From the NCBI GenBank assembly GCA_964016985.1, contig OZ024830.1, forward strand, positions 76,353,763-76,417,762: 64,000 nt of DNA. Reading direction: 5' to 3'. The translations under genes were made by a program, and so were the position numbers. The notes below the pieces were generated by a model. The model was not told where the DNA came from. It was given only the letters and a program-made list of their open reading frames with translations, and searched no databases. Every line of letters starts with the position of its first letter. Position 1 is the first letter of the stretch. Below are positions 1 through 10,812 of this stretch, piece after piece. Source of the DNA: Anodontia alba. Taxonomy: Eukaryota; Mollusca; Bivalvia; Lucinida; Lucinidae.

Positions 1-1564
1 ATGAACGATAAATGTCAGACCGATGGAAGGGGTAGACACAACACAATCACAATGTGTATAACATAGCTACCAGAAATATTCATGGTGATTAAAATTCGAT
101 GTTTTCCAGCAATATATTTGGAGGCACTTTCAACATCGATGTCGCCAAACAGTCATTGAAAACAATGTTCACTTCCTCCAACAAAGCATTGGACGATAAC
201 ATGACTTCGACAGTCAATAAATGTGTCAAATTAAAATCCAAACTAGAGTTTATACGTTTTATATTCTTGAAATCTGTCATTTACTTGGGTGTATCAACCA
301 CCGTATAAACTATATTGATCAAGGTCAATGACCTTTAAATACGACAGCTGACTGTGGAGGATTTCCCTACTGATTCTCAGTGACGCACAGTTATTTGGCT
401 AGTTCCGGGTTTTAGCTAGTTCCGAATAAGTAAAAACATCGTCATCTAATATACGACAGCGGTCAAATTTAAAAAGGAAAAATTGATATGGTGCTGTCGT
501 TCATTTATTCTTCTTCATATATCAGAAAATAAATATGGGAACTATAACCTTATTGATCGATACGATCCAGTTTCCCCTGGCAACCCTACGCTTAACATAA
601 ATTTTGTAAATGTGTAAATAACATTCGCCTACATATCCTTTAAGTGGACAGTCAATTAAAACATTTTTTTTTCTCAACAATTGGTTGGAACATACTTTTC
701 AACATCTGCTTAAAAATGCTCCCTGCAATGATTTTAAACAAAGTGCTTATTTTCAACCATTCATCGATCGCTAATTTGTGCATCCGATTTTGTCAGTTCC
801 AGGTAAGGTGTTTACAGACTTCGTGTTTAAAAGGTGTGTAGATATCGATACACTCTATGTAAAAGATTCTGACACACGTGACAGACTACTGAGGCGAAAA
901 TATGAGCCTCGTCATGCGTCATGAGATAACCTGCTTTAGCCAGATGCGAACAACAAAGACACATAGTTTGTGCATCTGCGCAGTCTGATCAGCACGTTGT
1001 TGTTCGCGGCTGGCTAGACAGTATATTACCTATCAAAACTTTCAAGACTAGCTAATCCGGCGTTGTGGCTGAGTTAGCCAGTCTATGGCTGACCAGGCTG
1101 AGTAGGCCGGTCTGAGTCTTACTTTGTTGAAAATCTCGAAGACGGGCTTTCTCGTGTCGTCGCTTATATTATCTGCACTTTGACGAAACATCATGTGCAC
1201 GACGTTGCAGCGATGAAAATGTGACGTTATATTAACGGCATGTGCCCGCTGGGCAAAATGTTAAATAGAACAGTATGTCTCCGTCGAAACAGCGGTGAAA
1301 ACCCTACTGAAATATTTCAAACACGAGTTATTGAGATTTGAGGTTGCTGCTCGTTTCTATCTGAACATGTGAATACTATTCATGAGGAACCAATGTCGCC
1401 ATTTGTTCTGATGAATATATATATTTTTTTAATTTGAAAATATTCAGGTTATACAATACATGTGCACAAATAAACAGATCTTTATATTTGTATGTAGGAT
1501 TGTAACGCAGATAGGTACGTCAAATAATTATTTTTAAAAAATTAGGTTTAAATAAAAATCTGAA

Positions 1565-1597
<33 letters not shown>

Positions 1598-1704
1598 TTA
1601 AATTCCACTTTTTGAACCAAAATTTGTTTGTTTTTGAACCATATATTTGTTTTCGATATGGCTTTACTCCAACATACACGCGTGTCTCTTGCATTTTAAA
1701 TGTA

Positions 1705-1736
<32 letters not shown>

Positions 1737-2050
1737 GTTTTTATCAGCTTAACCTTTCAGCCCTGTAGACCAAGCCATACTTTGCAACAGTGAAGATCCA
1801 CCAACGACGGCTCATTATGAGCCATCTCATCAGGATCTACATTGCTTGCCATTCTGTTCTTTGGCAGCAATGGATTTGTCCAAATGCAGGCGAGGAAGAG
1901 TCTATTTTAGAAACTCAGGATTGAAAGGGTCAAACCATTGCTTACTTGACATTTAAAGCATTTGATATTGACAGAATATTTTTCATTTTGATCAATATTA
2001 CCAGTCTGGAATAAAATTCTTGAAATTAAAACAGAAACTATTTTTATAAT
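1..2050. other. Upstream AT-rich DNA, no gene recognised
   Basis: No open frame longer than about 70 codons and no convincing exon is seen. A segment at about 900-1020 carries a motif (TGATCAG next to alternating GCGCA words) that recurs near 10.7, 20.2, 24.9 and 60.1 kb, so it is part of a dispersed repeat. Simple repeats occur at 1564-1600 (AAT) and 1708-1733 (AAAT). The promoter of the gene starting at 3694 may lie at the right end of the upstream region, but no TATA box or initiator can be fixed. Confidence 0.5.
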
Positions 2051-2394
2051 TGTAAGTAAAATTTAAAAGAACCAGTAGCATCATTGAACAGCGCCTTATT
2101 GAATAGCTTTTTTTTTTTACTAATCTATAAACAGAATGTAACTTTGAAGGAAAAGGTGGGTTTTCTATATTTTTTGTCTCACAAAAGTGTCATAAATGAT
2201 TTGAATATTATAAAAATGGGTGATTCGCCATTTTTATTTTTTTTTTATTTTTATTTTTTTATTTATTTATTTATTTTTTTTAGAAAGCTATACAACATTC
2301 AGCAGTCCATTGAAAATAGCATTAGACGAGTCCATGACCTTTCACAAAGTCGTGCTTCCGGAGCAAGACAAACTCTAAGATTGTCTATGTCAAG

Positions 2395-2688
2395 TTTCTT
2401 CGTAGAAAATTGTTTTGACTCTACTGACCGTTCTAGTGTTTGTGTTACTATTTGCTGTTTTGTGGTTTATTCTACGAGACGATTTGTTTTATGTCTTACC
2501 TTGTGTCATTTTGTTCTTGTGTTTTTCTGTCCTTTTAGCATTGCGATTACCTCGCTTTGGGAAGAGAGAGCTAATCTAAGTGCTTTTCGTACGTTTGTTC
2601 GAGTTGTGCTTGTTTGGAGTTGTCGGTTTCTTGGTGTCTGGGAAGGGCTGCGGTTTGTGATTGTGGCACTTCCTGGACTTTTCTCTTA

Positions 2689-2723
<35 letters not shown>

Positions 2724-2760
2724 TCAACAAAATATACAAAAAGAAAAAAAAAAGTGCCTA
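2395..2760 (+). repeat. Dispersed repeat family R1, copy a
   Basis: This copy shares long blocks with 23355-23640 and 31637-31948, and more loosely with 19480-19660 and 54860-55000. Shared landmarks in order are a TTTGTGGTTTATTCTAC block, a GCGATTACCTCGCTT block followed by GGGAAGAGAG, and a GGCTGCGGTTTGTGA block. It ends in a T run (about 2691-2719). The 225-codon open frame across it is poly-Phe at both ends and belongs to the repeat. The class is unknown; a retroposon 3' tail or a non-autonomous element is possible. Confidence 0.7.
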
Positions 2761-2908
2761 AAGGTCTAGAATTTAATGAGCCGGATGCACCATGAAGAAC
2801 AAAAATTACCATGAAATGAACCAAAAGTACAAATAATTTTAAACTGGCTAAAAACTTACAAAAGGTCTGAACATTAATGTTGTAATTTACTTTAAAGTAA
2901 ACAATCAA

Positions 2909-3189
2909 CATTACGAAAACACGCCTATTCAACTATATAGAAAATTTCGCCTCCAAAAAATGAAAAATTTCAGATAAAAAAAACTCTGATATTTTTCACA
3001 TTTCTGCTCAAAACATAGATTATGGGTACTCGTTAGAACCGCCTCGGCGAGGCGGTTCTAATGAGTACCCACAATCTATGTTTTTGAGCAAAAATAAGAA
3101 AAATAATGTAAACCCCTGTAAACCCCAATTTTACTATATAAAAGTGGGGTTTAAGGGGGTCAAAATTATATAGGCATGTTTTCATGATG
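2909..3189. mobile_element. MITE family F1, copy a
   Basis: A ~280-bp element bounded by imperfect inverted ends: CATTACGAAAACACGCCTAT on the left, and the reverse complement of CATCATGAAAACATGCCTAT on the right. Its centre is a strong hairpin at about 3013-3086 whose arms read AAACATAGATT, TGGGTACTCGTTAGAACCGC and back. Copies lie at 39036-39316 and 39999-40276, with diverged centres at 24340-24440 and 55080-55190. No coding capacity. The target duplication is not resolved. Confidence 0.85.
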
Positions 3190-3329
3190 AATGGACTGAA
3201 GAAAAGTTAAAGCATGTTGTGAAACAAACCAAATGTAGTATATAAACTAGTGACATTCACCGGAGGTTATTGGACTATATATAGGGCGTGATACTGCAGA
3301 GATGACAGCTTCACTACAAAAGGGCATCA

Positions 3330-3400
3330 TCCCCACCCCCCTCCCCCATCACCAACACCACCACAACCACACCATCATCACCACCAACATCACCACAAAC
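3330..3400. repeat. CA/CAC-rich simple sequence
   Basis: Low-complexity C/A-rich stretch with irregular CAC and CAT triplets. No function is apparent. Confidence 0.7.
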
Positions 3401-3410
3401 AAACCTTTTG

Positions 3411-3600
3411 TTTAACCTTTACCACTCCATGGGCAAATTCAGCAGATGACAAACTGATGATATTTTTCTTACTTGTTTTTTTTTTTTTTTTTTCAGAAAA
3501 TAAACTTTGACATTTCATGCGTATTGTGCATGAAATGTCAAAGCATATTTTCCGTCTGGGAAAAATAAGAAAATGTTGCAAAATGTCGCCTACTGATTTT
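3411..3600. mobile_element. MITE family F2, copy a
   Basis: A foldback element with centre TTTGACATTTCATGC and its inverse CATGAAATGTCAAAG, flanked by AAATA/TATTTTC and by inverted outer parts (AAATTCAGCAGATGACAAA on the left, GTCGCCTACTG on the right). Related copies are at 7285-7475 and 24955-25110, with a partial one at 27845-27955. It sits about 90 bp upstream of the first coding exon, close enough to lie in the promoter or 5' UTR. Confidence 0.75.
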
Positions 3601-3693
3601 TTTCCAACATGCTGAGCGTAATTTCTAAAAATAAATTCAACACGCCGTATTTGTCATCTCTGAAAGCCAATACTTGTTACACCTTGGACAATC

Positions 3694-3880
3694 ATGGCGA
3701 CCGAGTTAGAAACAGCATCCGACAGTGAGGACGTTTTCATCAGTAAAATGTCGCGGAGACACACAGAATATTTGAGGTCGCGACTGATACATTATTTGTC
3801 TACTGCCAAAGCTATTTCCGCGGATATTGTACATGTTCAGGGACAACCGGCTCAAATGTTCGTTACCTTTGATTCTCAAG
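3694..3880 (+). CDS. Coding exon 1 of an RRM (PARP14-like) gene
   Basis: The frame opens with ATG at 3694 in the context CAATCATGGCG, gives 62 codons plus one base, and ends at CTCAAG|GTACAC, a plausible donor. The residues are acidic at the start (MATELETASDSED), then basic, and finish with MFVTFDSQ, which resembles a final RRM-type strand. Exit phase 1 matches exon 2, where the split codon becomes Gly. There is no signal peptide, so the product is probably cytosolic or nuclear. PARP14/PARP10 or NMI/RBM43-like proteins are the closest families I can suggest. The start choice rests on this being the first ATG in an open coding-like frame. The downstream intron carries transposon E1a only 28 bp after the donor. 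Confidence 0.7.
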
Positions 3881-3919
3881 GTACACAATGTAAATAACTT
3901 CCTTTATAGAGAGGGTGGA

Positions 3920-4060
3920 CAGGGGGGGGCGGGGATACGGGGATAAGGGGGGCGGGGGACGGGGGTAAAGGGGGCGGGGAACGGGGATAAAGGGGACGGG
4001 GGAAGAGGGGGCGGGGAGCGGGGGAAGAGGGGGCGGGGGTACGGAAATTTTGGGGGCGGG
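3920..4060 (+). repeat. G-rich subterminal minisatellite, left end of E1a
   Basis: Tandem variants of GGGGGCGGGGGACGGGGATA sit just inside the left inverted repeat. A comparable array of GGGAAGTGGGGGTAAG lies just inside the right end at about 6885-6990, with G runs on the same strand. Each array has many runs of four or more G, so both are G-quadruplex candidates. In E1b the same arrays appear as C-rich DNA at about 13845-13950 and 16940-17090. Confidence 0.85.
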
Positions 4061-4520
4061 TGTTATACGAAAATTTGTTGTATTTTACTGATTTTACTCT
4101 ATTTTTATGTACTTCAATGCAATAACTGGGTATCAAAAGTATCTTATAGACGTATTGAAGTAAATTCAGGTATATTAACAATGAATCCGGCGTTGATTTC
4201 ACTTCACAAGGAGTGTTCCGCTAAGCTTGGTTTACATTGACTTCGTTTACGTCCGATTTCGGTTTATCTCTAGTTGATTACTTCCCTTTGATTCCGAAAG
4301 TTCACAAAATAGCCGTTGAATCGGTGGTAATCCACACTTTTAGAAATAATTATCCTTCTGCTGTAGACAGTCGTTTTATTTGCTCATAGTTGGATATGGA
4401 CTTTTGCGCTGTTCAAAAAAAAAAAAAAAAGAAAAAAAAAAATAACAACAAAAATCTTCAAGATCCAACATGAATTTTCTGATAGGTGTTCCAAACACGG
4501 AATATACACGTTGCCCAGTG

Positions 4521-4808
4521 GGGTAGTTGGGTTAGGCAAAGGTGTCGTGTGTCTTACGTCACCGGGCGCCCAACTGATATTTGCTTACAGTTGGGCAAGG
4601 CCTGCTATCCTTGCAGAAGGTAAAGGTAGACGGAGAATGTTTTTATTTCTTCTGTTTCTTCACTTTCATTAATTTTCCTTTCTCCACTGTCCCTCTCTTT
4701 TATCTCCTCTACTGTCTCCTATCTCTCTTCTTCCTTTTTCTGGGAGACGACACAAAATGACCCACAAGTGTTGACGTGTCGTTAAACCCCAACTCAATCA
4801 AATCAATC
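4521..4808 (+). mobile_element. SINE-like retroposon nested in E1a
   Basis: A ~288-bp insert flanked by a near-identical direct repeat, ACACGTTGCCCAGTG (4506-4520) and ACACGTTGCCCGGTG (4809-4823). The 3' end runs GACGTGTCGTTAAACCCC and finishes in an ATCA-type tail. An independent copy at 36597-36894 has its own 17-bp target duplication, which confirms a mobile unit. No clear A and B boxes are seen in the head, so the promoter type is unknown. Copy E1b carries the same insert at the same site (16180-16467, inverted), so the SINE entered E1 before the two copies separated. Confidence 0.85.
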
Positions 4809-4854
4809 ACACGTTGCCCGGTGACAAAACAGGCACCATTCATAGGCTTATGGA

Positions 4855-5085
4855 CCAATAGACATTCCGTGTCCGTGGTCGTGAATAGTCTGTATTAATT
4901 GCAAAATATCGTAACTGCAAATTGGTCCGTGAGTAGTGTGTGGTCCGTGAATAGTCCGTAATTAGTCCGTAAATGGTGCATCGTACATCGGTCCGCAATC
5001 AGATCGTCTGTGAAAAGTCCTTGGTCCATGAATGGTCAGTTATGGTCCGAAAATTGGTCCGTAAATGGTCCGTAGCAGCAATAAC
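4855..5085 (+). repeat. GTCCGT-rich irregular tandem array, left side of E1a
   Basis: About a dozen variants of the word GGTCCGTGAATA or GGTCCGTAAATG with irregular spacing near 12-20 bp. A second set in the same orientation lies at 6195-6370 on the other side of the element. The array is conserved in E1b (about 14455-14625 and 15905-16135, inverted). Such paired subterminal repeats could be transposase-binding sites; that role is inferred. Confidence 0.75.
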
Positions 5086-5652
5086 ATGGTCAGATAATTG
5101 AAAACTACAAAATAACTAAATGATAAATCATAATTTTAATTGATTGTCTCTTATGACCTGTAATCTAAACACTTGATTTTTTTTTTTTTTTTTTGACAAT
5201 TTGACTTGTCGTACTGAATGTGTGATATTTTGTCACCTTGGATGAAACCGTTTTTGGCGTTTTGAACATGTGAACATAAAGCCAGAATCCGGCATGCGGC
5301 AGATGCAAAACTGTGGAATTCCGGTCACTTTTAGCAAAGTGAATAAGTGAACTCAGGAACTGATACAGTCTAATCCACATCTAACCCCCAACACCAAAGG
5401 TAAAGACAAATACAATTAAACAGCCACAACATGAACAGATGGCAAGCTGGCAACTTTTTTCCCATAATGGTGGCAACTCTGTTACCCAAACTTATAAACT
5501 GAATTATCTTCTGGGAGGGGGGGGGGGGGAGGGGGGGGGGGGCTTAAGCTATCTTTTACAGGATCCCAACCCCGCTCTCAGCTTCCATAGCGGTAAAAAT
5601 GTAAAAATATATATATTTGTTCGGTCCGTTTGGAGGTCTTCTAACTCGTCCA

Positions 5653-6074
5653 TTAATCATTACGGGCAATGAACAAATCACAGATAATGTCTATAATGAA
5701 GCACAACTGATAACAAACTGTTATGTTTTGATTCTCAAATCCTTTGATAAGATGATCTCTAATTTTAGAGACAGTATATGTTATGCCACTAGGATCAATT
5801 CCATTGAGGATGCTGACCATATTTGCAATGGTGTAAAACCACGGTCATTTGTATTCGTTTGTACAGAGCATTTAAAGTGTCTAACAAAGATTTTCGGCAT
5901 AGGGCTAAACATCTTGTTTGCAATTGCTATTTCAGCGGCACTTGAAATGTTAGTACCGCCTGCACTATCATACAAGTTGACAGCATCATCGTCGCAGTTA
6001 AATTTCGAGAAACAAATCCAGTGCAGACCTACATCATTAGAATGGGTATCAAAAATCTGTACTATTGGATTACT
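5653..6074 (-). pseudogene. Ulp1/C48-like cysteine peptidase fragment in E1a
   Basis: On the minus strand one frame (6074 down to 5781) shows, in order, GLHWIC, where the His-Trp matches the catalytic His of Ulp1-type proteases, a VNLYDS block holding the catalytic Asp, and QTNTNDRG where the family has N-D/S-C-G. The reading then continues one frame over (5826 down to 5653) with IVNGIDP and IRDHLIKGFENQ, typical of the C-terminal part of invertebrate Ulp-like proteins. The catalytic Cys is therefore Arg and a frameshift splits the domain, so it is not an active enzyme. Upstream the frame stops within a few codons and the N-terminal part is not seen. Ulp1-type genes are known passengers of several DNA transposon groups. 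The 168-codon frame on the opposite strand is its antisense shadow. Confidence 0.75.
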
Positions 6075-7163
6075 TCAACGTACATGTAAATATCTATGCA
6101 ATGTAAAGTCATGTTATCCATAAGGTCACGTTATTCCGATTTTGATATTACTCCTAGTTTTTCATATATCATAAGTGGCGTTCGTAATTTAAATAACGGT
6201 CCATGCTTTGTCAAGTCCGTGAATAAAAGGGTCCGTGGTTTGTCAAGTCCGTGAATTGTAGATCCGTATCTGTGAATAATTTGTCCGTATTTTGTTATGC
6301 AGTCCGTGTATTGTCAATAGGTCGGTAAGTCCATGAGTCCGTGTCCGTGTCCGTAAATGGTCCGTGTTTTGTCAACCACCACACACGTTCGACATTTAAC
6401 TCTCAGCTTTTGAGAAAACCGCGAAAAAGATTATTGTTCTCACGGACCCCTAAGTGTGGGACCATGCTTATCAAAAAATATGAAAAGAAGATGCAGGATT
6501 ACATGGTATTCTTGAGTTTTGATTTCAGTAATTAATACGACTGTTTTTGTGCCAATGTGGATCAGTTGAGGCCCGGACCTAGGCCCACCACATTTTGTTC
6601 TTGACCAGTTTAGGACCGGATCAAGGCCCACCACCTTGTGATACCTGTTTTCCATATGGCTCATATGCAGGCCCTTACGCAGACTTTTGAAATGGAGGGT
6701 GCAAATCTTTAACTATTCTGTAAAGGGGGTGCAAATGCCAAGGAAATCCGATTTTGGGGCAAAAATTAGGTGTGTAGTTTGGGGTCAAAATCTGCATGAA
6801 TGTATATTGCATAGTCATGTTTGAATTTAATTATAGCGTTGGGGATATTAGAAATTCTGATTTAGGGGAGGGAATAATTTGCTTGGGTGAGGGAAGTGGG
6901 GGTAAGGGGGGGAAGTGGGGGAAAGGGGGGAGGGAAGTGGGGGAAAAGGGGGAGGGAAGTGGGGGTAAGGGGGGCGGGAAGTGGGGAATGCCTACCCCCC
7001 CTGTCCACCCCCTCTTTATAAGTATCGAAAAAAGTTAGACACTCATTTTCATAATTTCAGTTGTATAGAATCTGATGTTCTTTCACCAGTATAAGGAAGT
7101 AAGTGCTTCTTCTTGTTGCATTGTATTGTATTTGGTAAGGCACGTTTTCTCATTAGGCGCCTT

Positions 7164-7269
7164 CCCAGTAAGCATTCTTTATAAATCTATAGCGGGCCAT
7201 TATCGGCCCGTCAGCTCCCTGACGGGCCGATAACGGCCCGCTATAGATTTATAAAGAATGCTAACTGGG
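7164..7269. mobile_element. Near-perfect 106-bp palindromic element
   Basis: CCCAGTAAGCATTC on the left mirrors GAATGCTAACTGGG on the right. The stem continues through TTTATAAATCTATAGCGGG with about two mismatches to a 3-5 base loop near 7217. It resembles a pure foldback MITE. No second copy was seen in this window. Confidence 0.8.
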
Positions 7270-7284
7270 TTTGACGCTTAGCAT

Positions 7285-7475
7285 ACTGAGTAAAATGTTC
7301 TGCAAACGACATTTTGATTTTTTTTTCTTATTTTCCCCAGAGAACAGATTTTGACATTTCATGCAAATTATCTCCTAGACAATTTACACGAAATGTCAAG
7401 TCTGTTTTCTGGGAAAATAAAATCAAAGTATCATAACTTGTCGTCTGCTGAATTAGCATAGAGAGTGTAAAAGAT
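7285..7475. mobile_element. MITE family F2, copy b
   Basis: Inverted blocks are ACAGATTTTGACATTTCATG and CACGAAATGTCAAGTCTGTT, each next to GGAAAATA or its reverse, and it ends with GTCGTCTGCTGAATT. It follows the 106-bp palindrome at 7164-7269 directly. Confidence 0.75.
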
Positions 7476-7851
7476 TAACTCTCATATCATATGGCCTGGA
7501 CCCACGGCTATAAGTTTTAACTTTCTAATTTTTCAAAGGTAAAATCCTCCTCCTTTACTGTCTTTCTACACATATCATCACCGTCACCTGGCAGGTCAGC
7601 CAAACCAGAGAGAAAGACTTCCCAAAAGACAGGATTTTTTTCATATAAAATATGTCATGTTTATGCTATTCAGTTAGAATATCAGTCGAATAACTGGGAC
7701 AAACACGTGGTATTTATTTACAATAAACAATTACATATGCCATTTTATCTTTCTCGCAGTTTTGTTTTATTTACGAAGGCGAGTCAATAAAAATCCAGCC
7801 TAACTTATTTCTGGGTGAGATCGATCTCTTCTTTTTCGATGTAATTGAGTC

Positions 7852-8068
7852 CTCCGTGAAATCGCCTGACCAGTAAATGACACCAAAATCTGACCAACCA
7901 AACTAGCTTACCAGTTAACGGCTAATGTTATTGCTTAGACAAACAATATTACCTATGTACTTTTTCATTGATAAATACAGGTATGAATGCAGTTTTCATT
8001 GACAAATACAGGTATCACGATATTGTTTGTCTAAGGATTTACGCATGGGCGTGGTTATAGCCTTCTGA
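7852..8068. mobile_element. Small foldback insert inside the mariner
   Basis: The undamaged 3' coding end of the related mariner fragment (about 35085-35135) is interrupted here by ~200 bp. The insert is bounded by TCCTCCGT and its inverse ACGGAGGA, and has an inner inverted pair, CTTAGACAAACAATATT (about 7936) and GATATTGTTTGTCTAAG (about 8019). It is probably a short MITE. The exact ends are uncertain because the bounding octamer may be partly host sequence. Confidence 0.5.
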
Positions 8069-8082
8069 CGGAGGAGTCAGCT

Positions 8083-9143
8083 GCCCTCTAGAATGATGCA
8101 CTTGGACCAACGGTGTTCCAGTGCCATCAGCCCAGAACTGAAGAAGCCAGGGTCCTTGTCTCTGACCCACTCCTCAACTGCCGCCACGACTTCTTCGTTG
8201 GACTGGAAATGACGTCCACGGATATCCTTTTTCAAGTTTGGGAATAGGAAATAGTCACTAGGAGCTAAGTCCGGAGAATAGGTGGGGTGCGGTATTTGCT
8301 CGTACCAATTCCGCTAAACAGCATCCATTGCAGTTTTGCAAGTTTTGCATTGTCCTGTTGGAGCAGAATCCCTTTGGAGAGTTTACCTCGGCGTTTTTCA
8401 TGGATCACAATTCTCAGTTAGTCGAGCAAATTTGTATAATACGCACCTGTTATTATACTTTTCTTTGCTAGAAAGCCCAACATAATAACGCCTTGTGCAT
8501 CCCAAAATACAGTTGCCATCACCTTGCCAGCAGAGGGTTGCGTTTTGAACTTCTTTGGCCTCGGAGACCCCGGCCCTACACTCTGGCAACTTTGAGCTTT
8601 ATTCTCTGGCTCATGATAATGGACCCAGGTCTCATCTACAGTCATCAGACGTGAAAGGAAATCATCTTCCTATGACCTAAACCGCTTCAACAATGCGCTG
8701 TATACTGATGCTCTGGTTGCCATTTGCTCGTCGCTAAGGGATTTTGGGACCCAACGGGCTATTAGCTTGTGCATACCCAAGCGATCATGTAAAGTTGTTG
8801 AAACGCTACCATGTGAAATGTGTTATGCATTCGCTATTTCTTCCACCTTAATTCGCCTATCAGAGTACATCAGACCCCGTACTTTATTACACATTTCTTC
8901 ATCGGTGGCATCTGATGGGCGTCCAGACCTGGTTTCGTCTTCTAAAGACGTTCTACTGCGTTTGAATTCCCCAACCCAGAATTTAACTTGTGCATACGAT
9001 GGTGCAGAAGACCCATAAACATTGGTCAACTCGCAATGTATTTCCTGACCTGTTTTCCCTTTCAAATACAAGTACCGAATTACAGCACGGTACTCAACTT
9101 TTGACAAAAAGCTTACTTTTGCATCGCTAGCCATGTTTGACAT
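8083..9143 (-). pseudogene. mariner transposase, broken
   Basis: Reading on the minus strand from ATG at 9143: an N-terminal helix-turn-helix region (QVKFWVGEFKRSRTSLEDE, then SGRPSDA) stops at about 8823. The catalytic part begins with VDETWVHYHEPE (first catalytic Asp, about 8640). It has a QDNA block (second Asp, about 8360) and YSPDLAPSDYF (third Asp, about 8275), the D,D34D pattern of mariner. At least two frameshifts or stops separate these pieces, so no full protein is possible. The normal protein is about 340-350 aa. It acted on its own inverted ends to cut and paste at TA. Confidence 0.9.
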
Positions 9144-9288
9144 TCAATATCTTATGAGTGAATGACACGATAAGGGTGCAATTTTGCCCTCAGGCCTAAA
9201 ACAAGTATTGAAACAAGACCTGAAAATTTTGGGTGTCTCGGTCAATTGGAAATGGGATAGGCTGGTTACTTATTGACTTGCCCTCGTA

Positions 9289-10620
9289 AGAAAGGAAGGG
9301 GATTTTTTTTTTTTTTTTTTTTTTTTTAAGTTCACTGATGTATGAACAACATCATATCACGAGCAAAGTAATAATATAAACCCAATATTTTTTATACTTC
9401 AGTGAACGTTAAACAAATAGCCTTTATTACTTATATTTATAATATTTTTCATCCATTATTTTGACGAAAAATCTGGTTCGTGGGCTAAAGTTATGTTATC
9501 AAGAAAACAGTTGCACAGTTTTCCTGTTAACAGCGGAACAAAGGCGTTGACATTGTCCAGTCATTGTTATTGATTGGAGAGAATCATGTTTTGTATTGAT
9601 GTTACTTCATCATCATGTGACGTCGCGTGCGTCAATGTATACATTGAGGTGTGAACAACTTTACGCCCCAATAGTTAACGATATATTTGTTTTTCTATAA
9701 ATGCACTGAGAATGTAAATATTGAAGTATGAACAACATTACATTATAACATTACGAGCCATAGTATACAAACGCCAAAATTTCCATAAAGTAGTTGTCCA
9801 CGTGATTATCACTGACCACTCTAATCAAACCGCGCATTAGACAAAATCCAGGCTACGGTTATTTATAGCCGCGCTATTCTTGTCGGTGTGACGTCAGAGT
9901 GCTATCTGTAAAACCCCGACTGGGACATTTGAAACATAGGCAAAACCCAGCACTGATTATATGGTCAGCACTGATTGCTTAAATTAAAGGAATGTAATGT
10001 ACTTCGTTCACTAAATTTACAGGAAGTTAATGGTCAAATGCAGCTGTCGTAAGTCTCCATTCTGCGCCATTTTCCCATCCTACACTCAGAGAATCGACCC
10101 GCAGTGCTGTCAGTGCTTTGATTTTCTGTAAATGCATTGAGACTATAAGTATTCGGGTTCGACATCACTTTCAACAATCTATCAGTCACATGACGTCGTT
10201 GTCTGGATTTGGAAGGGAGCTTAATACTCACCTTAAGAGTGCTGACTCACTGAAAAATCAAGCCCCAGGCACGACATGATCTTCCATCCAGTCCCTTTAT
10301 ACTGACACTGGGCTGACCAGTTTTGATTCCTAGGTCTCCTTTCTGAATGCTCGGCGCCAAGTGTACTAAAAACTTTACTTCCTTATCAACATCAACATCA
10401 ACATAAACACAGCGTGTTGATAAGGAAGTTAAGCATTTTTTTTTCCTTTTTGGCCGACCAGTTGCCGATTTGCATCCCCACCAGAGGACCGTTGACGGCA
10501 GCCACTGGAAGGCCGATGTTCTACCATACGCTGAGCCACTGGCGGCCTGGTGTGTCTATGTTGGCTAGAACCGATCATTCTTCACGGATGTATGTTTTCA
10601 GAGGTTTGTTAAATGTAACA
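9289..10620. other. Intron DNA without recognised features
   Basis: Holds a T run (about 9305-9327), AT-rich unique sequence and short repeated words. No exon or named repeat could be supported. Confidence 0.5.
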
Positions 10621-10624
10621 TAAT

Positions 10625-10800
10625 ACGAACCACAACGTGATAAAGCCTACCTTCAGACATGTGTGCCCCATGTGCGCATTTTGGATAGTCAAGGATGCAC
10701 AGTTCCTTCATGCATCCACTGAAAACTCTGACCAGACTGTGCGATTGCGCAGGCTGATTTGAGTTTTCGTTTGGCGCACATGTCGGTACGTTTTCTCCCT
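10625..10800 (+). repeat. Dispersed repeat R3, copy a
   Basis: Contains GCGCATTTTGGATAGTCAAG and later GATTGCGCAGGCTGATTTGA. The same order of words occurs at 24840-24955, partly at 20110-20200 and partly at about 900-1020 and 59935-60170. Class unknown. Confidence 0.55.
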
Positions 10801-10812
10801 TTGCGGTTCAAT

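Larger units (their letters stand above)
3909..7014 (+). mobile_element. E1a: 3.1-kb DNA transposon with 6-bp target duplication
   Basis: The ends are inverted: left GAGAGGGTGGACAG followed by G runs, right C runs then CTGTCCACCCCCTC. TTTATA flanks it on both sides (3903-3908 and 7015-7020), a 6-bp target duplication. In order it holds a G-rich subterminal array, a SINE (4521-4808), a GTCCGT-rich array, a minus-strand Ulp1-like pseudogene (5653-6074), a second GTCCGT-rich array and a second G-rich array. No transposase is visible, so it is non-autonomous. A 6-bp duplication is known for Polinton/Maverick and for Dada (6-7 bp), but the superfamily cannot be assigned. It lies in intron 1. The second copy, in the opposite orientation, is at 13818-17104. 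Confidence 0.88.
7774..9286 (-). mobile_element. mariner transposon, degenerate full-length copy
   Basis: A 1.5-kb Tc1/mariner element flanked by TA (7772-7773 and 9287-9288). Inverted ends are CGAAGGCGAGTCAATAA and, reversed, CGAGGGCAAGTCAATAA. The minus-strand transposase relic fills most of it. The outward end is the same family as the fragment at 34860-35156, whose end reads TTATTGACTCACCCTCG. It lies in intron 1. Confidence 0.93.

Noticed and set aside
2084..2761. 225-codon open frame
   Set aside because: Poly-Phe/Lys from T runs at both ends, and the middle is the dispersed repeat R1 found in three or more places.
5617..6123. 168-codon plus-strand open frame in E1a, conserved in E1b (14703-15209), with a hydrophobic stretch
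   Set aside because: It is exactly antisense to the Ulp1-like coding. Conservation only reflects the youth of the two copies.
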